A stretch of DNA of 64,000 bases from Serinicoccus profundi (GTDB lineage: Bacteria; Actinomycetota; Actinomycetes; Actinomycetales; Dermatophilaceae), in contig NZ_CP042862.1 of the NCBI RefSeq assembly GCF_008001015.1, positions 2,170,001 to 2,234,000 on the forward strand. The letters run 5' to 3'. Of the stretch, positions 17,978 to 27,859 are shown in pieces (the first letter of the stretch is position 1; every line of letters starts with the position of its first letter). Under the pieces are notes generated by a model. That model was not told the origin of the DNA. It did no database searches and saw only the letters and a program-made list of their open reading frames with translations. Position numbers and translations under genes: made by a program.

Positions 17978-18870
17978 TTCTTGACGACGTTGGTGCCAGC
18001 CGCCTTGTCGTGCAGCGCCTGCTTGTTGCCGTCCCAGAGCGGCCACAGGACGTCGATGAGGGTGAACAGCCCGAGGAAGCCCAGCACGGGCACCAGGCTG
18101 CTCAGGAGATTCGGTCCCTGGTAGACCGCCGAGCGCAGCAGCACCGCCCGCCAGGTGGGCAGCCCCGGCTCGTCGCGGAGCCGGACGCGCAGACCGGTGA
18201 CCAGCTTGCCGACGGTGCCGCCGAAGAACTTGACCAGGAGCACCTCGTAGGCGATGGCCGCGGCGGCGGTCATGAGGCCCAGCCGCAGGATCCAGTCCTC
18301 GACGACCACGGGCACGACGCGCAGCGGGTCGGGGTCGAAGACGAAGTCCTCCAGCTCGGCGCTCAGCTCAGGGGTCACGGTGAGCATGACCAGCACGGTG
18401 GTGAGGACCAGCGCCAGGAGACCGTCGATGAGCCGAGCCAGCACGCGGTGCCACCACCCGGCCAGCGGCTGACCGTCCGGGGTGGCGGGGCCGAGCTGCG
18501 GCTGGTAGCCGCCGGGCACCGGGCCGCCCTGCCACTGGCCCTGGTAGGGGTTCTGGCCCGTCTGGCCCGCATAGGGGTTGGGCTGCTGGTAGCCGCCCTG
18601 ACCCTGCTGCCCCCAGCCCTGCTGCTGACCCCAGCCGGACTGCCCCTGGCCACCCTGCTGGCCGTAGCCCTGCCCCGGTGCCTGCTGGCCCCACCCCTGC
18701 TGCTGACCGGTCTGATCCACGCCGCCGACCTCGGGTGCGCGCGTCTGGCCCGCCTGCTCCAGGTTGGGCTTCTGCTTGGGCGCGGTGTGGTTGGACCACT
18801 GCACGCCGTCCCAGTAGCGGAGGTTCTGCTCGTCCTGGGGGTCGTCGTACCACCCTGCCTGCTGACTCAT
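17971..18870 (-). CDS. DUF2510 and RDD-domain membrane protein
   Basis: A 299-residue protein. An N-terminal DUF2510 motif (AGWYDDPQDEQNLRYWDGVQWSNHT written across residues 5-29; key WYDD and RYWDG) is followed by a Gln/Gly/Tyr-rich low-complexity linker (about residues 50-125) and a C-terminal RDD domain with three to four membrane helices (GWWHRVLARLIDGLLALV, then KFFGGTVGKLVTGLRV). The domain order is common in actinobacteria. The function is unknown; RDD proteins have been linked to ion exchange in other phyla. ATG start at 18870. It sits inside the tyrosine region without obvious relation to it. Confidence 0.88.
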   Translation of the reverse strand: MSQQAGWYDDPQDEQNLRYWDGVQWSNHTAPKQKPNLEQAGQTRAPEVGGVDQTGQQQGWGQQAPGQGYGQQGGQGQSGWGQQQGWGQQGQGGYQQPNPYAGQTGQNPYQGQWQGGPVPGGYQPQLGPATPDGQPLAGWWHRVLARLIDGLLALVLTTVLVMLTVTPELSAELEDFVFDPDPLRVVPVVVEDWILRLGLMTAAAAIAYEVLLVKFFGGTVGKLVTGLRVRLRDEPGLPTWRAVLLRSAVYQGPNLLSSLVPVLGFLGLFTLIDVLWPLWDGNKQALHDKAAGTNVVKKR

Positions 18871-18897
18871 GGGCCTCAGCCTAGCCGCGCGCCCACC

Positions 18898-19518
18898 TCA
18901 GACCGGCACCGCTTCACCGCCCGCCCGACGGGCCACCTCGTGGGCCACGAGCACCTGGTCAGCCCGGAACTCGGCCGCCGGGGCAGCAGGCAGCAGGTTG
19001 TCCCAGTGGGAGAGAAAGGTCCCCCGCAGCTGGAGCATTCCCGTGGGGCGCGCGTAGAGCCACCAGTGCAGGTGCTCGGACCCATCGCCCCACAGCGCCA
19101 CCTGAATCCGGGGCACGTCCAGGACCGCCTGAGCGGACGCGTCGATCGCTGCCAGCAGCTCACCCTGACGAGCGGCCTCCTTCACGGTGAGTGTCGCCAG
19201 CTCGGCGTGGCGTCGCGGCATGAGGAAGAGCGCGAACGGAAGACCTCGCGGCTCGAAGGGCAACCCGAGGAAGAAGAGATCGTCGTGCCACACGACATAC
19301 CCAGGATCCAAAGACGCGGCTCCCGCGCACTGACCGCACTCCACCCCACCGGCCCCTCGCCGCGGCGGCTCGGCGTCGACCGGTGCGTCCAACGCCTTGG
19401 GCGAGAGATCACCGATCCACGGCCAGGAGCTCCACTGCTGCAGGTCGCTCTCGCGGTAGCCCTCACGGGCGACCGCCTCGCTGACCCGCGCGAACCACTG
19501 CTGAGGCGACTCCGGCAT
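18898..19518 (-). CDS. HIT-like hydrolase/transferase family protein
   Basis: A 206-residue protein resembling the histidine-triad superfamily. The central EHLHWWLYARP aligns with the HxHxHxx active site, but the third histidine is a tryptophan. A CGQC pair (near residues 61-64) may bind zinc, and LFFLGLPFEPRGLPFALFLMPRRHAEL resembles the HIT beta-hairpin. The substrate is unknown. It lies 27 bp from the RDD gene and 75 bp downstream of hppD on the same strand, so it may be part of the hppD transcript. Confidence 0.65.
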   Translation of the reverse strand: MPESPQQWFARVSEAVAREGYRESDLQQWSSWPWIGDLSPKALDAPVDAEPPRRGAGGVECGQCAGAASLDPGYVVWHDDLFFLGLPFEPRGLPFALFLMPRRHAELATLTVKEAARQGELLAAIDASAQAVLDVPRIQVALWGDGSEHLHWWLYARPTGMLQLRGTFLSHWDNLLPAAPAAEFRADQVLVAHEVARRAGGEAVPV

Positions 19519-19593
19519 TCTGCGACCCTAACCCGCTCGGACGCAGCTCGGCCCCGGCGCAGGGAGCACCGGGGCCGAGGCGGAGCGAGTCGC

Positions 19594-21400
<1,807 letters not shown>

Positions 21401-21404
<4 letters not shown>

Positions 21405-22762
21405 CCGGCTGCTCTGGGTCCCAGCCGCAACGGCGCGCCGTCGCCGGGCACGTTGGTGATGTTGCGCAGCCGCGTCGGTGCTGGCGCGTCGGCCACGACG
21501 TCCACCCTGAGCAGCACCTCCCGGAGCACGACGACACCCTCCATCAACGCAAAGGCCGCGCCGATGCAGCGGCGGACCCCGCCACCGAAGGGAAGGAAGG
21601 TATGCGGCGCGGGCCCCTCCCCCAGGAAACGCTCGGGGCGGAAGGCGTGCGGGTCCTCGAAGGCATGCTCGTCGTGGTGGGCCAGCAGGATCGCCGGGGC
21701 CACCGTCACCCCGGCCGGGAGGTCGACGCCGCCGACGCGGGCGTCGCTGCGCAGGGTGCGCGCGACGTAGTCGATGATCGGGTGCAGCCGCATGGCCTCC
21801 TGCAGGCAGGCCTCGAGGTAGTCGTCGTCGCCCTCGTCCGCGGCTCGGCGCGCCCGCGCGCGGACCCGTTCGTCACGGCCCAGCTCGTGCAGGGTCCAGG
21901 CGATGGTCGAGGCCGACGTCTCGTAGCCGGCGAGCAGCAGCGTCACGACCTGGTCCCGGATCTCCGCCGCCGTGAGTGGCTCACCGTCCTCGGCACCCAC
22001 CCGGATGAGGCGGTCGAGGAGGTCGGCGGCATCTGCGCCCTCGGCCGCAGCATCGGGCGCCGGTTCGGGCGACCCCGAAGATCTGCGGTCGGCGATCTCG
22101 GCCTCGATGAGGTCGTCGATGGCGGCGAGGTTGCGGGCGTGGCCCCTCCACGGGGGCAGGGCGCGCAGCCGCGGGTAGAGCCACCCACCGACGACCACCG
22201 GGTCGACCTCCACCAGGCGCAGCAACCGTGGTCGGAGCTCGGCCAGGGATCGGGGGTCGCTGGCGCCGAGCACCATCTCGGTCATGACGTCGAGCGTCAG
22301 GCTGCTCATCCGCTCCAGGGCGGACACGGTCTGCCCCGGTCGCCAGGATGCGACCTCCGCGGCGGCGGCCCGCTCAACGATGGGTCGATAGCTGCGCACG
22401 GCCGCTGGGGAGAAGGCCGGCATGAGGTAGCGGCGGATGGCGCGGTGAGCCTCGCCGTCGTTGAGCATGACGGACCTGTCCCCCATCGCGGCCCGCAGCA
22501 TCTCGTTGCCGAGGGCCCCGCTGAACTGCACCGGGTCGCCGGCGAAGATCTCCTTGATCGCAGCCGGCTCGCTGAACATCACCAGCCGTTGAGGTCCCGG
22601 CAGCATCGAGACGGTGAACGGATCGCCATACCGTCGACGGTGCCGCTCGAACGCCGCCTGCCGCCCGGTGAACGCCTGGACCGTCTGCACGAGGGCGGGC
22701 GTGCGCGGCCCCGGCGGGAGCGTCGGTCCCCGACCCACCCCGGGCCGCTTGCTCCTCGCCAT
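21401..22762 (-). CDS. Cytochrome P450
   Basis: A 453-residue haem monooxygenase. Visible motifs are the I-helix LLLAGYETSASTIAW (oxygen activation), the K-helix EAMR (ExxR), the PERF segment HAFRPERFL and the haem loop FLPFGGGVRRCIGAAFAL with the cysteine ligand. No transmembrane anchor is seen, so it is soluble and needs ferredoxin partners, none of which are adjacent. The pattern recalls the CYP110/CYP1xx class of broad-substrate bacterial P450s. The substrate cannot be told from the sequence. ATG start at 22762. Confidence 0.94.
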
Positions 22763-22839
22763 GACCGGAACGCTACCGAGGACCTCGCCCCGGCGCTCTC
22801 CCGGGCCCGTTCACGGGCGGTGCCCTCTCCGCCTGCACC

Positions 22840-22975
22840 TGAGCAAGCCGGCGTTCCTCGTGAGCAACCTGAGCAAGCCTGGTGCTCTGCCTACACCATG
22901 GCCATGGTGCATCCAGCGGAGTCAGCGTGCTCATGTCGGCTGGGGGCAGAGTCAGCGTGCCCCGGTCGGCTGCGC
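22840..22975. repeat. Imperfect direct repeats and a 16-bp palindrome in the P450-helicase spacer
   Basis: The spacer holds two copies of CCTGAGCAAGCC (about 22838-22849 and 22868-22879), two copies of GAGTCAGCGTGC (near 22919 and 22951), each followed by a GTCGGCTG, and the perfect palindrome CACCATGGCCATGGTG at 22894-22909 between the two pairs. No coding potential is apparent. It may be a regulatory array, a transcribed structured element or a decayed repeat. Confidence 0.55.
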
Positions 22976-23021
22976 AGGAGGGTGAGTCCGCTCGCAGAGC
23001 AAGGGCGAGGCGAGGTATGCC

Positions 23022-24770
23022 TCAGCGCCGGCCGACGAACCAGCGCCGGATCGTCTCGATGCGCGACTGGACCTGGTCGGAGGTCGCGGTGGCCAGCTCG
23101 GGGCCGCCGCAGGTGCGGCGCAGCTCGGCGTGGACGACGGCGTGCGGCTGGCCCTTCTTCTGGGCGTAGGCGGAGACCAGCTTGTTGAGCTCCTTGCGGT
23201 GCTCGGCCAGGGCCCGGTGGGCCGAGACCGCCTCGGCACGAGCCCTCCCGCCGTCCCGGCCCACCTGCTTCTTCTGCCGCTCCCGCAGCAGGGTCGCGAC
23301 CTGGTCGGGCTCGAGCAGCCCGGGGAGCCCGAGGTAGTCGTCCTCGTCCTCCGACCCCGGCATCCCCCCGAGGCCGAACTGCTCGGCGTCGAAGAGGACG
23401 TGGTCGAACTCCGCGTCCGAGCCGATGGCCTCATAGCTGCCCTCGAGGTCGTCGGAGGCACCCTCGGCCGCCTGGGCCTGCTCGAGGAGGCCGTCCTCCT
23501 CCGACCAGAGCTGGTCCTCGCCGGTGTCCTTGCGGTTGAGCGCGTGGTCACGCTCTAGCTCCATGCTGCCGGCGTGCCCGAGCAGCAGGGGCACGTTGGG
23601 CAGGAAGATCGAGGCGGTCTCGCCCCGGCGCCGGGCGCGGACGAAGCGCCCCACGGCCTGGGCGAAGAACAGCGGCGTCGAGGTCGACGTGGCGTAGACC
23701 CCGACCGCGAGCCGGGGCACGTCGACACCCTCGGACACCATGCGCACGGCGACCATCCAGCGGGAGTCCCCGGAGGCATACTCCTCGATGCGCGCGGAGG
23801 CGCCGGCGTCGTCGGAGAGCACCACCGTCGCCGCCTCACCGGTGATCTCGCGCAGCTGCTTGGCGTAGGAGCGGGCCGAGCGCTGGTCGGTGGCGATGAC
23901 CAGGCCGCCGGCGTCCTCGACGTGCCGGCGCACCTCGGTGAGCCGCTTGTCGGCGGCCCGTAGCACCGCCGGCACCCAGTCGCCCGCCGGGTCGAGCGCG
24001 GTGCGCCACGCCTGCTTGGTGACGTCCTGCGTGAGGGGCTCACCGAGCCGGGCCTCGAGCTCGTCACCGACCTTGGTCCGCCAGCGCATGGTGCCGCCGT
24101 AGGACAGGAAGAGCACGGGGCGCACGACCCCGTCCCGCAGGGCGTCGGCATACCCGTAGGTGAAGTCCGCGGAAGACCGCAGGATCCCCTCGGCGTCCAT
24201 CTCGTAGCGCACGAACGGGATGGCCGCGGTGTCGGAGCGGAACGGCGTCCCGGTCAGTGCGAGCCGCCGGGTCGCCGGCTCGAAGGCGTCGCGCACCGCC
24301 TCGCCCCAGGAGAGCGCGTCACCGCCGTGGTGCACCTCGTCGAGGATGACGAGGGTGCGCGCGGCCTCGGTGCGCGCCCGGTGCAGCAGCGGCTTGCTCG
24401 CGACCCCGGCGTAGGTCACGGCGACCCCGTCGAAGTCCTGGCTGTGCCGGCCCTGGGCGTTGGCGAAGCGCGGGTCGATCCGGATGCCCACCTTGGCAGC
24501 CGCCTCGGCCCACTGCGTCTTGAGGTGCTCGGTGGGCGCCACGACGGTGATCCGCTGCACCTCGCCGCGGTCCAGCAGCTCGGTCGCGACCCGCAGCGCG
24601 AAGGTCGTCTTGCCCGCGCCGGGTGTCGCCACCGCGAGGAAGTCACGGGGCCGATCGGCGAGGTAGGTCTCCAGCGCCGCCGCCTGCCACGCACGCAGCT
24701 TGCCCGCGGTCCCCCAGGCGGCACGCTCGGGGTAGGCGGGTGGCAGGTGGGAGGCAGCTGAGGTCGACAT
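23022..24770 (-). CDS. DEAD/DEAH-box superfamily 2 helicase
   Basis: A 582-residue helicase. Motif I is VATPGAGKTTFAL near residue 47, motif II is ILDEVHHG (DEVH), motif III is LALTGTPFRSD, and the C-terminal RecA domain ends in AQAVGRFVRARRRGET (motif VI). A C-terminal acidic stretch and a coiled-coil-like region follow. This type occurs next to DUF3039 genes throughout actinobacteria, as here (divergent, 134 bp). It is probably involved in DNA or RNA remodelling. No nuclease domain is visible. ATG start at 24770. Confidence 0.93.
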   Translation of the reverse strand: MSTSAASHLPPAYPERAAWGTAGKLRAWQAAALETYLADRPRDFLAVATPGAGKTTFALRVATELLDRGEVQRITVVAPTEHLKTQWAEAAAKVGIRIDPRFANAQGRHSQDFDGVAVTYAGVASKPLLHRARTEAARTLVILDEVHHGGDALSWGEAVRDAFEPATRRLALTGTPFRSDTAAIPFVRYEMDAEGILRSSADFTYGYADALRDGVVRPVLFLSYGGTMRWRTKVGDELEARLGEPLTQDVTKQAWRTALDPAGDWVPAVLRAADKRLTEVRRHVEDAGGLVIATDQRSARSYAKQLREITGEAATVVLSDDAGASARIEEYASGDSRWMVAVRMVSEGVDVPRLAVGVYATSTSTPLFFAQAVGRFVRARRRGETASIFLPNVPLLLGHAGSMELERDHALNRKDTGEDQLWSEEDGLLEQAQAAEGASDDLEGSYEAIGSDAEFDHVLFDAEQFGLGGMPGSEDEDDYLGLPGLLEPDQVATLLRERQKKQVGRDGGRARAEAVSAHRALAEHRKELNKLVSAYAQKKGQPHAVVHAELRRTCGGPELATATSDQVQSRIETIRRWFVGRR

Positions 24771-24904
24771 CGGCGATTCAGGATAGGCGGTTTTCGGATC
24801 CGACTCACCGCCCCTCCCGCTGCCTGTGGACCGACCCCGGTCGTGGTATGCCGCACCTCCCGCCGGCGGGCAGGGCGGCGCCGGGCGCGCCTAGACTGGG
24901 GCGC

Positions 24905-25249
24905 ATGATCGTGCGCATGTCCCAGCAGCCCCTCGACTCCCCCGAGGCCCCCACGGCGCCGTCCACGCAGACCGCCGTCCTCGAGCGGGAGGACACCCGG
25001 GTCGAGCCCGACCTGTCCGAGCCGGGCGACCACGAGCGCTTCTCGCACTACGTGCGCAAGGAGAAGATCATGGAGTCGGCCCTCAGCGGCAACCCCGTGA
25101 TCGCGCTGTGCGGCAAGGTCTGGATCCCTGGGCGGGACCCGCAGAAGTTCCCGGTATGCCCGCAGTGCAAGGAGATCTACGAGGGTCTCCGCGAGCCGCA
25201 GGACGGCGGCGGCGGCAAGGACGGCGGCAGCAGCGGTAGCGGCGGCTGA
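24905..25249 (+). CDS. DUF3039 family protein
   Basis: A 114-residue small protein. A disordered N-terminus leads to HERFSHYVRKEKIMESALSG, then ALCGKVWIP and FPVCPQCKEIYEG, whose cysteines (C, CxxC) look like a small zinc site. The tail is Gly/Ser/Asp-rich. The function is unknown. Its conserved position beside the helicase gene suggests a shared task. Start ATG 24905 or ATG 24917; the former has GGGG seven bases upstream. Confidence 0.88.
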   Translation: MIVRMSQQPLDSPEAPTAPSTQTAVLEREDTRVEPDLSEPGDHERFSHYVRKEKIMESALSGNPVIALCGKVWIPGRDPQKFPVCPQCKEIYEGLREPQDGGGGKDGGSSGSGG

Positions 25250-25350
25250 GCTTCGCCGCGCAGGAGTGCGCGTGGGGCCGGGCCGCCCAGGCGTCCACCC
25301 ACGACATCGCGGGTCGCGCGAGCCCGGCCGCGAGCGCCGAGCTGGTGACG

Positions 25351-25929
25351 TCAGTTGCGCTCGGGGTGCTCGGTCCAGGTGGTGAGGAAGGACGTCGACG
25401 AGCGCTGGCGCAGCAGCACCTCGCGCCAGAGGTCGGTGGTGTCCTCGTGGAAGGGGTCGCGCGGCTCGCGAGGCACGACCGCCCAGGCCCCGTGGCGGAT
25501 CTCGGAGTCGAGCTGTCCGGCCGACCAGCCGCTGTAGCCGACGAAGATCCGGAACGCCCCGAGCTCGGGCACGACGAGTGGTGCCGGTGCGTCGAGGTCG
25601 ACGAGGCCGATGCCCCCGAAGAGCAGCTGGGTGCCCAGCGGCGCGTCGCCCGGCCGGTGGCCCGGCACGCTGACCAGGCCCATCGCGGTGTCCCGGCCGA
25701 CCGGCCCCCCACGGAAGAGCACGCCGGGGTCGGTCACGAAGGGCTGCCATTCGGGCAGCACGGCGTCGACGCCCGCGTCGAGGGGCTGGTTGAGCACCAG
25801 GCCGTGTGCTCCCTCCTCGTCGTGGTGCAGGACGAGCACGACCGACCCGGAGAACGGGTCGCCCGTCAGCGGGGTCGCCACGAGCAGCTGGCCGGTGATC
25901 TCCCCCTGGTGGTGGCGCGCGCCGCTCAT
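25351..25929 (-). CDS. YqgE/AlgH family protein
   Basis: A 192-residue UPF0301 protein. It opens GQLLVATPLTGDPFSGSVVLVLHHDEEGAHGLVLNQPL (split here for length; key HDEEGAHGLVLN), continues with LFRGGPVGRD and ends with RIFVGYSGWSAGQLDSEI, all hallmarks of the family. Its molecular function is unresolved; the AlgH name comes from alginate regulation in Pseudomonas. ATG start at 25929. The same-strand VanZ-like gene lies 42 bp upstream. Confidence 0.93.
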   Translation of the reverse strand: MSGARHHQGEITGQLLVATPLTGDPFSGSVVLVLHHDEEGAHGLVLNQPLDAGVDAVLPEWQPFVTDPGVLFRGGPVGRDTAMGLVSVPGHRPGDAPLGTQLLFGGIGLVDLDAPAPLVVPELGAFRIFVGYSGWSAGQLDSEIRHGAWAVVPREPRDPFHEDTTDLWREVLLRQRSSTSFLTTWTEHPERN

Positions 25930-25971
25930 GAGGGTGCTCGCGGAGGCGTCGAGATCTCACCCATGTCCCCA

Positions 25972-26346
25972 TCATGACCCCAGCGGCGCCGGGCCGTCGC
26001 GGCGACCCATACCCCCGAGTGCTACCCCGATCAGGTCGACGACGGCGTCGAGCAGCTCGGCCTGCCGGCTCGGCGCGACCAGGTGCTGCAGCGGCTCGCT
26101 CACGAGCGCGTGCAGCACCATGACCGGCACGAGCCACCGAGCCCTCAGCCACCAGGCCAGGGCGGCGGGCACCGCGAAGGCGACGAGGTGGCCGACCTTG
26201 TCCAGGCCCGGGACGCCGTCGGGACCGGGCATCCGTGGGGCATACAGGCCGAATCCCTGGACGAGCAGGGAGACGAGCAGGGCGAACCACCCGAGGACGA
26301 CGACGAGGTCGAGACCGGGCGGTCGAGCGGAGGCGGTGCTGGTCAG
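25972..26346 (-). CDS. VanZ-like membrane protein
   Basis: A 124-residue protein with about three to four hydrophobic segments (LDLVVVLGWFALLVSLLVQG, GHLVAFAVPAALAWWL, LVPVMVLHALVSEPLQ, AVVDLIGVALGG). The pattern DKVGHLVAF...SEPLQHL...D..G resembles VanZ-family proteins. The first helix lies upstream of the only ATG (26232). No ATG, GTG or TTG precedes it in frame, so the likely start is a CTG at 26346 that overlaps the malic enzyme stop (CTGA). That would be an unusual coupled start. Confidence 0.65.
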   Translation of the reverse strand: MTSTASARPPGLDLVVVLGWFALLVSLLVQGFGLYAPRMPGPDGVPGLDKVGHLVAFAVPAALAWWLRARWLVPVMVLHALVSEPLQHLVAPSRQAELLDAVVDLIGVALGGMGRRDGPAPLGS

Positions 26347-27758
26347 TGCGTCGCCTCGCGCGCGGCGCGGGCGGCCTTCTCGACGGCCTGCGCGACCGCC
26401 TTGGTCGCCTGCGGGTTGAAGACGCTGGGGATGATGTAGGTCGGGTTCAGCTCATCGGCCCCGACGACGTCCGCGAGGGCACTCGCCGCCGCGAGCAGCA
26501 TCTCGTCGTCGATGTGGTCGCTCTGCGCATCGAGCAGGCCACGGAAGACCCCGGGGAAGACGAGGACGTTGTTGATCTGGTTGGCGAAGTCGCTGCGGCC
26601 GGTGGCGACGACCGTCGCGTGCATCCCGGCGTCGGCGGGGTCCACCTCGGGCACGGGGTTGGCCATGGCGAAGACGATGGCGTCGGAGTTCATCGTGGCG
26701 ATGTCGTCACCGGTGAGGATGTTGCCCGCCGAGACCCCGATGAAGACGTCGGCCCCGGCCAGCGCCTCTTTGAGGGTGCCGATGCTGCCGGCGCGGTTGG
26801 TGTGCTCCGCGATCCAGGTGAGGTTCTCGTTGTCGCCGCGTACGACGTCGTCGCGCCCCGCGTGGACGAGGCCGTCGACGTCGGCCACGACGACCTCCGC
26901 GGCACCGGCCTTGAGCAGCAGCCGGATGATCGCCGACCCGGCGGCACCCGCGCCGGACATGACGATCTTGACCGCACCGAGCTCCTTGTCGACCACGCGC
27001 AGCGAGTTCTTGAGGGCGGCGAGCGCGACGATGGCGGTGCCGTGCTGGTCGTCGTGGAAGACGGGGATGTCGAGCTCGCGACGCAGCCGGGCCTCGATCT
27101 CGAAGCAGCGCGGGGCGGAGATGTCCTCGAGGTTGATGCCGGCGAAGCCGGGCGAGAGCGCCTTGACGATGCTGACGATCTCGTCGCTGTCGTGGGCGTC
27201 GAGGCAGATCGGGAAGGCGTCGATGTCGGCGAACCGCTTGAACAGCGCCGCCTTGCCCTCCATCACCGGCATCGCGGCGAGCGGGCCGATGTCACCGAGC
27301 CCGAGGACGGCCGACCCGTCGGTGACCACCGCGACGGTGTTGCGCTTGATGGTCAGGCTGCGTGCGTCCTCGGGGTTGTCGGCGATCGCCTGGCAGATCT
27401 TGGCCACCCCGGGGGTGTAGACCAGCGAGAGGTCGTCACGGTTGCGGATCGGCAGCTTGGACTTGACCTCGAGCTTGCCGCCCAGGTGCGCCAGGAAGGT
27501 CCGGTCGCTGACCCGGCCGATCTCGACCCCGTCGACCGAGCCGATGGCCGCGACGACCTCGGCGGCGTGGTCGGTGCCGTAGGTCGCGATCGTCAGGTCG
27601 GCCTGGAGCCGCTCCGGCCCCGAGTCGCTGATGTCGACCGCGGTGACCATGCCGCCGACCTCGGCCACGGCGGTGGTGATCTCGGAGACGGCGGTGACGC
27701 GGGCCGGCAGCTCGAGCCGGACGGTGATGGAGTTCGACACGGACGGGACGGGGCTCAT
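26343..27758 (-). CDS. NAD-dependent malic enzyme with N-terminal ACT domain
   Basis: Oxidatively decarboxylates malate to pyruvate. The 471-residue protein carries an ACT-like regulatory domain (residues about 8-85: SNSITVRLELPARVTAVSEI), then the malic enzyme core with SLVYTPGVAKICQAI, IPVFHDDQHGTAIV and the nucleotide-binding VMSGAGAAGSAIIRLL. The ACT fusion is typical of actinobacterial and Bacillus YtsJ-like forms and suggests allosteric control by a small ligand. ATG start at 27758. A longer open frame extends upstream but lacks domain similarity. Confidence 0.94.
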   Translation of the reverse strand: MSPVPSVSNSITVRLELPARVTAVSEITTAVAEVGGMVTAVDISDSGPERLQADLTIATYGTDHAAEVVAAIGSVDGVEIGRVSDRTFLAHLGGKLEVKSKLPIRNRDDLSLVYTPGVAKICQAIADNPEDARSLTIKRNTVAVVTDGSAVLGLGDIGPLAAMPVMEGKAALFKRFADIDAFPICLDAHDSDEIVSIVKALSPGFAGINLEDISAPRCFEIEARLRRELDIPVFHDDQHGTAIVALAALKNSLRVVDKELGAVKIVMSGAGAAGSAIIRLLLKAGAAEVVVADVDGLVHAGRDDVVRGDNENLTWIAEHTNRAGSIGTLKEALAGADVFIGVSAGNILTGDDIATMNSDAIVFAMANPVPEVDPADAGMHATVVATGRSDFANQINNVLVFPGVFRGLLDAQSDHIDDEMLLAAASALADVVGADELNPTYIIPSVFNPQATKAVAQAVEKAARAAREATH

Positions 27759-27859
27759 GGCCCCATTGTGGCGCGTCCCCGGCAGCGAGCGGGTATGCGG
27801 CCCGCTCACCGGGCGCGCCGCCGCGCGCGAGGGTGGTCGGGAGGTCGGGGCGCCGGAGC

